From positions 1 to 51,443 of the forward strand of contig JAZDHD010000395.1 in NCBI GenBank assembly GCA_043806215.1: DNA of 51,443 nucleotides, read 5' to 3'. The position numbers and the translations under genes are program-made. A model generated the notes under the pieces. It made no database searches. It was not told the DNA's origin and worked only from the letters and a program-made list of their open reading frames with translations. The DNA comes from JAVHLK01 sp043806215 (lineage in GTDB: Bacteria; Desulfobacterota; Desulfomonilia; Desulfomonilales; Desulfomonilaceae). Shown one piece after another: positions 33,278 through 40,936 of the stretch (position 1 is its first letter; each line of letters opens with the position of its first letter).

Positions 33278-33766
33278 TCACTTACGGTCACGTTTCACCC
33301 ACCCGGGGACTTCAGCTGCCGGGACACAATCATTGCCGGGAATGTACGGCTTCAAATCGATGATCGGTGTTCCGTCATATGCGTCGATGCCCGTTATGAG
33401 TACGCGGCCGGGTTCGACGGACCGGATTTCGCATGTTGACAAGCCGATGAGATTGGGCCTCACCGGAGACCGCGTCGCGAAGACACCCGTCAACGGATTG
33501 CGTCGATCTCCCCTGGGATGCACTCTCAGGGTTGATCGTTTCTCGGGCGTGTCGTTTCGGTCAAACCAATAGACCACAATCACGTGAGAAAAACCCTCAA
33601 GCCCCTGCAGCGCGTCCCGATACTCGGGGAACACCTCCAGAGCGGTCACATTTCCCGCCTTGTGGACCTTTCCTACCGGGTGAAGCTTCAGTTCTTCCGT
33701 CATGGCATTATTCGGTCCCATTGTGGTGAGGCCGATCACAAAGAGAATCAACACAAACCGTATCAT
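33278..33766 (-). CDS. TrmO/TsaA-family protein with signal-like N-terminus
   Basis: A 162-residue UPF0066/TrmO-type protein. The family beta-barrel core is clear: PVGKVHKAG near residue 31, GLEGFSHVIVVYWFDR, TGVFATRSPVRPNLIGLSTCEI and GIDAYDGTPIIDLKPYIP. TrmO methylates N6-threonylcarbamoyladenosine in tRNA using SAM. Here an extra N-terminal segment MIRFVLILFVIGLTTMG looks like a signal peptide, which would place the protein in the periplasm. A start at internal Met22 (MTEELKLHP) would remove it and give a normal cytosolic TrmO, but no ribosome binding site precedes it; a GAGAG is near Met1. Confidence 0.75.
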   Translation of the reverse strand: MIRFVLILFVIGLTTMGPNNAMTEELKLHPVGKVHKAGNVTALEVFPEYRDALQGLEGFSHVIVVYWFDRNDTPEKRSTLRVHPRGDRRNPLTGVFATRSPVRPNLIGLSTCEIRSVEPGRVLITGIDAYDGTPIIDLKPYIPGNDCVPAAEVPGWVKRDRK

Positions 33767-33820
33767 CCGCTCTCTCGCAGCCGGAAGGTGAAAATATCGA
33801 CATGAGGGGCCTCGGCGAAT

Positions 33821-34153
33821 CTACCCGGGGGCCCTATCCAAGTCCTGCGGTGAGAGGACTTCCCGCACCCAACCATATGCGGCTATCATCGAGGGGAACC
33901 CCACGATGGTTGTCGAAAGAAGTACCGCTTGGATAATCTCCTCCTTGGTCGCGCCGGCTTCCAGGGCGCGACGGGCATGAGACCTGACGCCCCCTTTTGA
34001 TCCCGTCCCGGTGCATACGCCGACTTGAATCAGATGTTGGGTCTTCTCGTCAATCGGACCGGCCTGGGCACACAGGTCGCCGACTTTGAGCTGCGCGTCG
34101 GCGATGTCGGGATGCTCTTCAAGAAAGGTCTTAAAAATCTCGGGTAGATACAT
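33821..34153 (-). CDS. Carboxymuconolactone decarboxylase-family protein (no CxxC)
   Basis: A 110-residue CMD/AhpD-fold protein. ATG 34153 has GAGGAGG 7 nt upstream. The core helix reads LIQVGVCTGTGSKGGVRSHARRALEAGAT. In AhpD-type peroxidases this is the CxxC-x3-H active site. Here the two Cys are replaced by GSKG while the His is kept, so it is not a thiol peroxidase of the AhpD kind and is closer to decarboxylase-like or non-redox members. The function is unknown. Confidence 0.85.
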   Translation of the reverse strand: MYLPEIFKTFLEEHPDIADAQLKVGDLCAQAGPIDEKTQHLIQVGVCTGTGSKGGVRSHARRALEAGATKEEIIQAVLLSTTIVGFPSMIAAYGWVREVLSPQDLDRAPG

Positions 34154-34300
34154 GGGAATTCCTCCTCGGAACACGAATCATTAATCGTACCTCGACTCAT
34201 CCCAGTATAGCGCCGTATGTCCCGGGAAGAAAGACCTAAGGCCGTTCTTGACCACAAGAGCCCTCATGCGGGGTCGGGTTCTTCCAACTCTCTCCCTCCG

Positions 34301-34329
34301 TTGACACGAAGGTCGGGAAGATGGATATT
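34301..34329 (+). promoter_or_regulatory. Sigma70-type promoter for the MoxR operon
   Basis: TTGACA followed after 17 nt by GATATT (four of six), pointing at the moxR gene, about 80 bp upstream of its ATG. Confidence 0.55.
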
Positions 34330-34411
34330 TTAAGATGAAACAGTTACGGGACGGAGAAGATTATCCAAAACCTCAGCGTTCCATCTGGATGAAAACCGGT
34401 GTGGTGATACA

Positions 34412-35404
34412 ATGAAATATTCGTCAATGGTCGCGAAAAGCACTCCCGGACAGGCAGGAGGTAAAGGCGACCCTAAATCTATTAGTGAAAGCCTTGCCGG
34501 GGCAATTTCCCAGGTGGTCATCGGCAAGGACCACAAGGTGCGCAACGTGCTCATCGGGCTTCTGGCACGTGGGCATGTGCTTATCGAGGACATTCCGGGC
34601 GTGGGAAAGACGTTGCTGGCATTGGCAACGGCCCGTTCCATCGGAGTCCGCTTCAGGAGAATCCAGTTCACGAGTGATACGCTGCCTTCAGACGTCATCG
34701 GCGTAAACGTGTACGATCCGAAGAAGGCGGATTTCGAGTTCAGGGAGGGCCCGATCTTTACCGAAGTCCTCCTTGCCGATGAGATCAACAGGACGTCTCC
34801 CAGAACACAGTCCGCACTGTTGGAGGCAATGGCCGAAGGAAAGGTTTCCGTGGACGGCATCACGCGCCGCCTGCCGGAACCGTTTTTCGTGCTGGCGACG
34901 ATGAATCCCGTGGAACGTTTCGGCTCTTTTGATCTGCCGGAAAGCCAGTTGGACCGATTCCTCGTTTCCCTCAGTCTCGGATATCCCGACCGGGAACATG
35001 AAATGCAGATCTATGAAGCAGACATGGAGTACGGGCGGGTAGAAGAGATCGAGCCCGCAGCCGACGCCGCCACCGTGGTCCGCTTGCAGCAAGAGGTCCG
35101 GGACGTGAAAGTCGAAACATCGGTCATGGAATATCTGCTGGATCTGGTGAGAGCGACGAGGGAATCCTCGTCCATACGACTCGGCGTTTCCTCCCGAGGC
35201 GGGTTGCATCTCAAACGCGCCATGCAGGCTAACGCTCTTATTGAAGGCAGGGATTTCGTGATCCCATCCGATTTGAGGAGCGTGTTCCTTCCTGTCACGG
35301 CTCACCGGATTCTGCTCTCGTCGGGATCGCCCGACGCGGGGGTGCGGGAACGAAAAGAGGACATCCTGGGGCACATCCTCCAGTCGGTTGGGGGACCGCT
35401 CTGA
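34412..35404 (+). CDS. MoxR-family AAA+ ATPase
   Basis: A 330-residue MoxR ATPase. Walker A is EDIPGVGKTLLA, Walker B is VLLADEINRTSPR, sensor 1 is LATMNP, the Arg-finger region is LPESQLDRFL, and sensor 2 is in SSRGGLHLKRA. The C-terminal lid helices are present. MoxR proteins act as chaperones for maturation of enzyme or membrane complexes, usually with a DUF58/VWA partner encoded next door, as here. The ribosome binding site is weak (GGTGAT). Confidence 0.95.
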   Translation: MKYSSMVAKSTPGQAGGKGDPKSISESLAGAISQVVIGKDHKVRNVLIGLLARGHVLIEDIPGVGKTLLALATARSIGVRFRRIQFTSDTLPSDVIGVNVYDPKKADFEFREGPIFTEVLLADEINRTSPRTQSALLEAMAEGKVSVDGITRRLPEPFFVLATMNPVERFGSFDLPESQLDRFLVSLSLGYPDREHEMQIYEADMEYGRVEEIEPAADAATVVRLQQEVRDVKVETSVMEYLLDLVRATRESSSIRLGVSSRGGLHLKRAMQANALIEGRDFVIPSDLRSVFLPVTAHRILLSSGSPDAGVRERKEDILGHILQSVGGPL

Positions 35405-35570
35405 GTACGACTCCGCTCGGCAGGGGATTCTATGCGGTATTCCGGATCCCGTGCCCGCTTCCGATGATTCAAGCTCCCGGATGACCGGATTCCGATCGCG
35501 TATGGGACGTGCGTCCGATGAACAAGTATGGGCAACGGGAATTATGGTGCCCCTTGATTGACCCTTGATT

Positions 35571-36611
35571 ATGGATTTCAAGATACGAAACAAACCGGCA
35601 AGATTGTCCAAGTTGAGCGTCAGGCCGACCCCGTACGGGTGGGGCATGGCGTTTCTCCTGTTCTGGATTCCCCTGACGGCCGTATTCACCGCCAACAACT
35701 TCCTGCTCATCGTCTTCATCATGATGATCGGTTTGGTCGCGGTTTCTCACAAGCTGGCCAAACGCAACATCGAATCGTTGAAGGTGAAACGGCGTCTTCC
35801 CAGCGAGATCTATGCCCAAACCCCGTTCTCGATCAAATACGGCCTTACGTCGGATCATCAATTGTGGGGTTCCGTGACGGTGTTGTTCGAAGAAAGCGCG
35901 CCCCTTGAAGGCACGAACGACGGTGTGAAGTTTCCCCGGGTTCCGCCGGCAGAGACAAAGACCGGCTACGGATACTTTGTTCTTCCGGATCGAGGCGATC
36001 AGACCGTTTCTGCCGGGACCCTCAGTTCTTCCTTTCCATTTGGACTGGCCTCCTATTCGAGGAAGTGCGGGGATGATGAGCCGGTACTGGTATTTCCTCG
36101 GATCGAGCCCGTTGCCGACGACATTCCCCTGCACGAGGGAGGGGCGGGAAGGGGACGTGAACAGATAGATCCCTTGGGCACCGTGCCGTTTTTTTTCCGG
36201 GACTACGTTCCCGGTGATCCTTACAAGCATATTGACTGGAAGAAAACAGCGCAGTCGGGCAGCCTGGTAACGAGGATTCTGTCGGAGGAGGGGGCCCGGG
36301 AAATCACGCTCCGTTTGCCTGCCGACGCCTCCGAGAGGGCCATATCCAGGGCGGCCTCTCTGGTGGTTCATTTTTCCCGGACGGCAATTCCCGTCGCCCT
36401 CGAGGGAGCCGGGTTGCGGATAGAGGCGGGAAGCGGCGGAGAATTTTCAAGGAAGCTTCTCACCATACTCGCCCGATGGCCGAATGTCCCTCCGACAGGT
36501 TCAAACAGTGATCCTTCCCGAGGGGTTGTCGTCGAAATCGATGACTCCGGCGGCTTTCTTTGGAAAAGAAGCGGAGACGGAGATGAGCTTCAGTCCGGAA
36601 ACCCTCTATAA
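35571..36611 (+). CDS. DUF58-domain membrane protein
   Basis: A 346-residue partner of MoxR. Two membrane helices occupy about residues 22-60 (MAFLLFWIPLTAVF, FLLIVFIMMIGLVAVS). The DUF58 signature RDYVPGDPYKHIDWKKTAQSGSLVTR lies at about 210-235. The C-terminal part has VWA-like strands (EITLRLPADASERA). The ATG has no evident ribosome binding site; the in-frame TTG at 35565 is no better. Its 3' end overlaps the transglutaminase gene by 29 bp. Confidence 0.9.
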   Translation: MDFKIRNKPARLSKLSVRPTPYGWGMAFLLFWIPLTAVFTANNFLLIVFIMMIGLVAVSHKLAKRNIESLKVKRRLPSEIYAQTPFSIKYGLTSDHQLWGSVTVLFEESAPLEGTNDGVKFPRVPPAETKTGYGYFVLPDRGDQTVSAGTLSSSFPFGLASYSRKCGDDEPVLVFPRIEPVADDIPLHEGGAGRGREQIDPLGTVPFFFRDYVPGDPYKHIDWKKTAQSGSLVTRILSEEGAREITLRLPADASERAISRAASLVVHFSRTAIPVALEGAGLRIEAGSGGEFSRKLLTILARWPNVPPTGSNSDPSRGVVVEIDDSGGFLWKRSGDGDELQSGNPL

Positions 36612-38664
36612 GTGGATCCGCGCACGGCGTGACCGAAAGAGCGTCCCTCCCAAGGCGGCCCAGGTCTCCATACTGCCCGGCCGTCACCGGGGATTCAGAT
36701 ATTTCCTTCTCGCATTGCTTGCAATCTCCGTTTCCGCAGCGTGCATAGAAAACGGTCTTCATCCGCTGGTCCTGTTGCTGCTCCCCGTTGTTATGAGCGC
36801 CCTTCTGAGGAGCGACTACGGCAGGCCCTACATTTGGCCCGAACGGACGACCCTCGCGGTGTTCGTTGCGTACGTCGTGCTGTTCTGCGCGGGGGTCATT
36901 CTTCTCCACGGCAGACTCACTCTTCCCAAATTCATGGTCTATTTCACCTTCGGGATCGTGATGGTCCGGGTTTTGTCGCCCCTCACGGACCGGAACATCT
37001 CGCAACTCATCGCCCTTAGTCCGGGTTTGATCCTGATCAACTGCATACTCACAAACCACATCGTTTTCGGGCTGGTGCTGCCGGTCTATTTTTTTGTGCT
37101 CATGGGAACTCTGCTCCTGTTCCATCTGGCCCGCAACGCCCCCCCCTCCGGAGAGTCCATTGAACTTCCCCGGGCAGAGCGGTTCACCGGAACGTGGTAC
37201 GGCAGACTCACCGTGTACACTCTGTGGATGCTCGCATTTACCGCGGTCATATTCGTATTCGTTCCCAGACCGTTTTTCGTCATTCCCGGATTGCGAACGG
37301 CAATGGCCCATGCAGGAGGCCTGGCTGAACTTGAAAAGCGGATCACCTACCGGGACATGACCGGAATGGCAGGCAGGAACCGGATAGCGTTCAAGGTGAA
37401 AATTGTGCAGGGCAAGCTTCCCGACGCTCCATATTGGCGGGGAAGAGTCTTGGAAAAGTATGAGGACGGTACCTGGACCTCCAGCGAGCAGTTGCGGGGC
37501 ATGGGACGGATCGTACGGGCGGATCCCGATTCTACGCTGGATTTTCGATTCGTTCCCTACCGTCTCCAATCCAAGATCGTTTATGTCAGCGGCCTGCCCG
37601 TGGAGGCACTGGGACGGCGGGACCAGCCGCTGTACATCACCTCCGCCGCGGAGGTGATCGTCGATTCACCGTTTCTCTTCGCCGATTCCTACTTCGTTTC
37701 CACAGTAGATCGTCCGATTCCCTCTTCTTTCCGGAGGAACCCTTCGTACCTGGACCGGACGGGTGTGACCCCCCGCGTCGAAAAGCTTGCACTGGATTGG
37801 ACCGGGCGGCACTCGTCACCGCGGGATAAGGCATCCGCGGTGATAAGGCGGCTGCGGTCCGGATTCAGATATGCCCTTGCCCCACCCGTGGCTCCCGAGG
37901 GAACTCATCCTTTGGAGTTCTTTCTTTTCGAGAGCAAGACGGGCAACTGCGAGCAGTTTTCCGGAGCCCTGTGTCTGATGCTCAGGGCCGTGGGAATACC
38001 CTCCCGGGTGGTGGAGGGTTTCTCCGGCGTTGAGCCCACCGATGTGCCCGACGAGTACATCGTCCGCTTCGCGAGAGCCCACGCCTGGGTGGAAGCTCTT
38101 GTGAACGACAAGTATTGGACATCCCTCGATGCCGTTCCTGCCGTGGGTGAGGGGGCCCACAGTAGGGTTTGGAGATTTCTCGTGGATGTCTACGATGCCT
38201 TGGAATATCAATGGATCAAACAGGTGGTGTATTTCGACCGATCCGATCAGGCCAATGCGATGAGGGCTCTCCGAAAATTGATGAGCGGCGACTTATCGCC
38301 GCTCAAGCGGCTCACCGCAAAGATCGGTCCCGCGGCGGTGCCGACTCTCGTAGCGGCGGGTTTGCTTCTGGCCGGACTCTTGGCGCGTTACGCGTTAAGG
38401 CAAAGGAAGAAAGATTGGTCCGCCGTCTATGTGAAAACCATGAAGCAACTCGTGAGTGCGGGAATCCTCACCACCGTGCATCCCTGGCACGAACGGAATA
38501 CGGCGGAAATCATGGAGAGGTGCCCCGGCTCGAGTGAGGCCGTCCTGCGGTTCATGACCACCTACCTGAAGGGGCGGTTCGGTTTCGGCAAGGATGTCTC
38601 CCAGGACGACTTGGAACGGGCAGGCCGCGATCTCCTCCACAGCATCAGGGGAGGTTCCGGGTGA
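36583..38664 (+). CDS. Membrane protein with transglutaminase-like domain (TgpA type)
   Basis: A 693-residue TgpA-like protein. ATG 36583 lies inside the end of the DUF58 gene and follows GGAG. About six membrane helices fill residues 50-250. A long extracytoplasmic region contains the transglutaminase core with Cys456 (KTGNCEQFSGAL), His500 (ARAHAWVEAL) and Asp516 (TSLDAVPA), a complete triad. One more helix near 590 (VPTLVAAGLLLAGLLARYAL) leads to a cytoplasmic tail with a DUF4129-like helical part. The MoxR-DUF58-TgpA order is widely conserved. The enzyme probably cleaves or crosslinks peptide substrates in the periplasm; the target is unknown. Confidence 0.92.
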   Translation: MSFSPETLYKWIRARRDRKSVPPKAAQVSILPGRHRGFRYFLLALLAISVSAACIENGLHPLVLLLLPVVMSALLRSDYGRPYIWPERTTLAVFVAYVVLFCAGVILLHGRLTLPKFMVYFTFGIVMVRVLSPLTDRNISQLIALSPGLILINCILTNHIVFGLVLPVYFFVLMGTLLLFHLARNAPPSGESIELPRAERFTGTWYGRLTVYTLWMLAFTAVIFVFVPRPFFVIPGLRTAMAHAGGLAELEKRITYRDMTGMAGRNRIAFKVKIVQGKLPDAPYWRGRVLEKYEDGTWTSSEQLRGMGRIVRADPDSTLDFRFVPYRLQSKIVYVSGLPVEALGRRDQPLYITSAAEVIVDSPFLFADSYFVSTVDRPIPSSFRRNPSYLDRTGVTPRVEKLALDWTGRHSSPRDKASAVIRRLRSGFRYALAPPVAPEGTHPLEFFLFESKTGNCEQFSGALCLMLRAVGIPSRVVEGFSGVEPTDVPDEYIVRFARAHAWVEALVNDKYWTSLDAVPAVGEGAHSRVWRFLVDVYDALEYQWIKQVVYFDRSDQANAMRALRKLMSGDLSPLKRLTAKIGPAAVPTLVAAGLLLAGLLARYALRQRKKDWSAVYVKTMKQLVSAGILTTVHPWHERNTAEIMERCPGSSEAVLRFMTTYLKGRFGFGKDVSQDDLERAGRDLLHSIRGGSG

Positions 38665-38900
38665 TTTGCCCCACGCCGGAAGGCTGCCGACCGTCCCGAG
38701 GCTTGTTTCCCCGGCAGTCCGCACGTGACTGCAACAGGGTCGATCATGGTTATTCCCCCTTTCTTGGCGTTCGACATTCTTGACGGTTGAACGCTCGTTT
38801 GTCCACAAGGAATTTCCCGGTCGGTCTCCCGACGATGCGGCCGGCTCATCCAAGAAGTCGTTAAGATTTCATGACGGCCGCGCATTTTTTCTCAACGCGG

Positions 38901-38929
38901 TTGACAAGGTCACGGGAAACGGCTAAAAA
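38901..38929 (+). promoter_or_regulatory. Sigma70-type promoter of the leader-peptide attenuator
   Basis: TTGACA (38901-38906), a 17-nt spacer, then TAAAAA (38924-38929). The -35 is perfect and the -10 four of six. The expected start is near 38936, 14 nt before the leader ATG. The upstream part of this gap (38665-38900) shows nothing I recognise. Confidence 0.75.
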
Positions 38930-38949
38930 GGACAATCAAGGTGTAAGAC

Positions 38950-39018
38950 ATGACCGTCACGAGCAGCAGCCGCATTTACTTTTATTTTCAGAGGAAAACC
39001 ATTGCTCTGCTGCGCTGA
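38950..39018 (+). CDS. Leader peptide with Tyr-Phe-Tyr-Phe codons
   Basis: A 22-codon ORF, too short for ordinary gene calling. It starts MTVTSSSR, continues with IYFYFQRK and ends with ALLR before TGA. AAGGTG (38938-38943) precedes the ATG by 6 nt. TAC TTT TAT TTT occupy 38977-38988, directly after segment 1 of the attenuator, and the stop codon lies next to segment 2, as in trp- and phe-type leaders. The design implies sensing of charged tRNA-Phe/tRNA-Tyr. Nascent-chain arrest by an antibiotic or metabolite is an alternative because of the aromatic run followed by QRK. Confidence 0.75.
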   Translation: MTVTSSSRIYFYFQRKTIALLR

Positions 39019-39045
39019 GTGTGACGGTTAGGCATAACGGAATAC

Positions 39046-39075
39046 AAAGCGGAGCAGAGACTCCGCTTTTTTTTT
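39046..39075 (+). terminator. Rho-independent terminator inside the attenuator
   Basis: A perfect 9-bp stem AAAGCGGAG/CTCCGCTTT with a 6-nt loop, running into a T-tract to 39075. It stands 44 nt before the ATG of the GNAT gene, so it must be bypassed for expression from the promoter at 38901. Confidence 0.92.
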
Positions 39076-39118
39076 GGGACGGCCCGCAACGACGGACATC
39101 GACGAGAGGACGGACATC

Positions 39119-40711
39119 ATGGCGACATCTTCAATCGAAAACATCTCCGAAACCGACGACGCGCCGGAAACGAAGAGGCTGGGCATCAACGACCGGCTCG
39201 CCCTCATAGATTTGATCAGCGAAGGGGCGCGGCAAGGTTCAACCGACTCCCCCATCGTGGCGGACCTTTTCAGCGAGTTGTGGGATTTGGTGGATACCAC
39301 CGTTTCGGGCGCCAAGATCGACCGCCTCACATCCGGAGACACCCGGAATGGGTTTAAAGTCATTGAAATCAATGCAGAAACCGGCGAAAATCTGGGCAGG
39401 CTGAACATGCTCTACCTGAACAAGCCAATTCCGTGTTACTACCTTGTGTACGTCGAGGTGGCCGCACCGTACCGCCACATGGGGCTGGGAAACAGGATTC
39501 TTAAGGCCTTCCGTGATTTCCTGGCGGAAAAATCCGCAGTGGGCTTGCTTGACAACATCATACCCGAGGATGATCCTACCTACGACATTTACCGGAAACT
39601 GAATTGGAAGCCCCTGGAGGAGATCACCGGTACCCTGTCCAAGGATGCCGGAGGCGAGTACATGGTTCATGTTCCCGGAGGCCTAGCGGGGAAAGACGTC
39701 AAGGACGCGATCATCAAGCTGGTCTACCACCTCAAGCGCAAACGCCACGTCATAGACATGCGGGACAACGAGGCCATGGTCCGGCGCACCATAGAAGAGT
39801 TCAAGGACCTCTATGCGGCCCTTCTCACGTATTTCGAGGAACGGATCCTCAATGGAGAGTCCGACTCCTTGATGCGGTTCATGTTCACGCGTTACGTTAC
39901 GAAACTTCTCGGCTTCAGACGTAGGATCTCCCAACTCCTCGGCTACACGGGCGGTGAGTCGCTTGCCCAAATCGTGCTCCATCCCGAGATCAGAGATCTT
40001 CCGGCACAATCGTACGCGCCGCGCGATCTTGCCGACAAGCCGTCCTTCGTCGCAGGTGATAGAGAGATCTGGCTGCATCTCCCCGAGGTCTTCAAGAAGC
40101 ATCCGGCGCGGATGATCGAGTCACTGCCCAATTACCGCAGACCCAGGCTCGTGTCCTGGTTGGAGGAGCAGGGAAGGCTGTCCGGCGACGCTCTGACCAT
40201 AGGCGATCTCTTTGATATGGGGTTTGATCCCACACGTCTGAAAGAGATTACACTGGAAGGAGAGGACTACATTTTCGAGAGGGTTCAGGCGCGAATGATT
40301 CCCGAACTGCAACGGCGTATGGATTTTCTCCATCGAATCGGAGCCGAAACGAAGGGCGTCCGCGTGAAGAACGCCGGCTTGAGGACGAACCCGCCTCTCC
40401 TCATCATCCGGGACCGTGGAAATGCGTACGTGTTGAGGCACAAGGTCGACGGTATTCACTGGGAAGAGGCAGTGGACCAACTGCAAACTGCAACCACGTT
40501 GCGCGCCATGAACGCGTCGGTAAAGGTAGACAGGCTGATCACCGCCACGGTCCGGAAGAGCTCCGACTGGCTAGGCGCTCACTGCACTCCGGAGGAGCAG
40601 CCCCTGCTGGAAGGAGTCAGTTATTTCATATCGTGGAATCTCGACTCAAACCGGCCGAAGATCGTGGTGGATTTTGGCGGGTCGTACGTTGAATCCGTAT
40701 GGGCCGCGTAG
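39119..40711 (+). CDS. GNAT-domain protein of 530 residues, attenuator-controlled
   Basis: ATG 39119 has GAGAGGA 8 nt upstream. Residues 65-170 contain a GNAT acetyltransferase fold. YYLVYVEVAAPYRHMGLGNRIL (105-128) has the acetyl-CoA loop R-x-x-G-x-G as RHMGLG, and DDPTYDIYRKLNWKPL matches the end of the fold. The remaining 350 residues are not recognised. They are soluble and mixed helix/strand, with KRKRHVIDMRDNEAMVRRTI and a C-terminal part ending SWNLDSNRPKIVVDFGGSYVE. Both GNAT and the large C-terminal part are expected in the cytoplasm. The gene is behind a Tyr/Phe leader attenuator, so its product is probably needed when charged aromatic tRNA is low or when translation stalls. The substrate is unknown. 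Confidence 0.7.
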   Translation: MATSSIENISETDDAPETKRLGINDRLALIDLISEGARQGSTDSPIVADLFSELWDLVDTTVSGAKIDRLTSGDTRNGFKVIEINAETGENLGRLNMLYLNKPIPCYYLVYVEVAAPYRHMGLGNRILKAFRDFLAEKSAVGLLDNIIPEDDPTYDIYRKLNWKPLEEITGTLSKDAGGEYMVHVPGGLAGKDVKDAIIKLVYHLKRKRHVIDMRDNEAMVRRTIEEFKDLYAALLTYFEERILNGESDSLMRFMFTRYVTKLLGFRRRISQLLGYTGGESLAQIVLHPEIRDLPAQSYAPRDLADKPSFVAGDREIWLHLPEVFKKHPARMIESLPNYRRPRLVSWLEEQGRLSGDALTIGDLFDMGFDPTRLKEITLEGEDYIFERVQARMIPELQRRMDFLHRIGAETKGVRVKNAGLRTNPPLLIIRDRGNAYVLRHKVDGIHWEEAVDQLQTATTLRAMNASVKVDRLITATVRKSSDWLGAHCTPEEQPLLEGVSYFISWNLDSNRPKIVVDFGGSYVESVWAA

Positions 40712-40740
40712 GACGGCCCGTCCCCCGTCTGTCGAGAGTG

Positions 40741-40770
40741 GTGCCCGACCGCGCTGCGGCGGCCGGGCAC
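40741..40770. terminator. Strong GC hairpin between convergent genes, no T-run
   Basis: GTGCCCG (40741-40747) pairs with CGGGCAC (40764-40770), with an inner CCGC/GCGG stem. It lies 30 nt after the GNAT stop and faces the convergent outer-membrane gene. It may limit read-through in both directions, but lacks the T-tract of a standard terminator. Confidence 0.4.
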
Positions 40771-40936
40771 GGAAGGGTGTTATGGGTTCCATGAGATTCC
40801 GGCGAGGAAGTGAAGGGGGATGAAGTCTCGATCATGTGCATCCTTCCCGGCTGGTACCACCCCGGGAGCGCCCCTCACCAACCCGCCGACGGTCATGTGG
40901 TGCGCTCTCCCTTCGGCGGAGACGAGCTTCTTCCCA

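Larger units (their letters stand above)
38936..39075 (+). promoter_or_regulatory. Ribosome-mediated transcription attenuator
   Basis: A leader RNA of about 140 nt with alternative folds. Protector fold (1:2): ACCGTCAC (38953-38960) pairs with GTGACGGT (39021-39028), and GCAGCAG (38963-38969) with CTGCTGC (39007-39013). Antiterminator (2:3): CTCTGCTGCGC (39005-39015) pairs with GCGGAGCAGAG (39049-39059) at 10 of 11 positions. Terminator (3:4): AAAGCGGAG (39046-39054) pairs with CTCCGCTTT (39061-39069), followed by Ts. The Tyr/Phe codons lie between segments 1 and 2. A ribosome stalled there covers segment 1 and favours the antiterminator. A ribosome reaching the stop codon covers segment 2 and lets the terminator form. 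Confidence 0.8.

Noticed and set aside
36460..37569. 369-codon ORF antisense to the transglutaminase gene
   Set aside because: It is low-complexity Gln/His/Glu sequence opposite membrane helices, with no domain and no start signal.
40741..40770. Standard Rho-independent terminator after the GNAT gene
   Set aside because: The hairpin is strong but there is no T-run on either strand, so I list it only as a hairpin of uncertain role.
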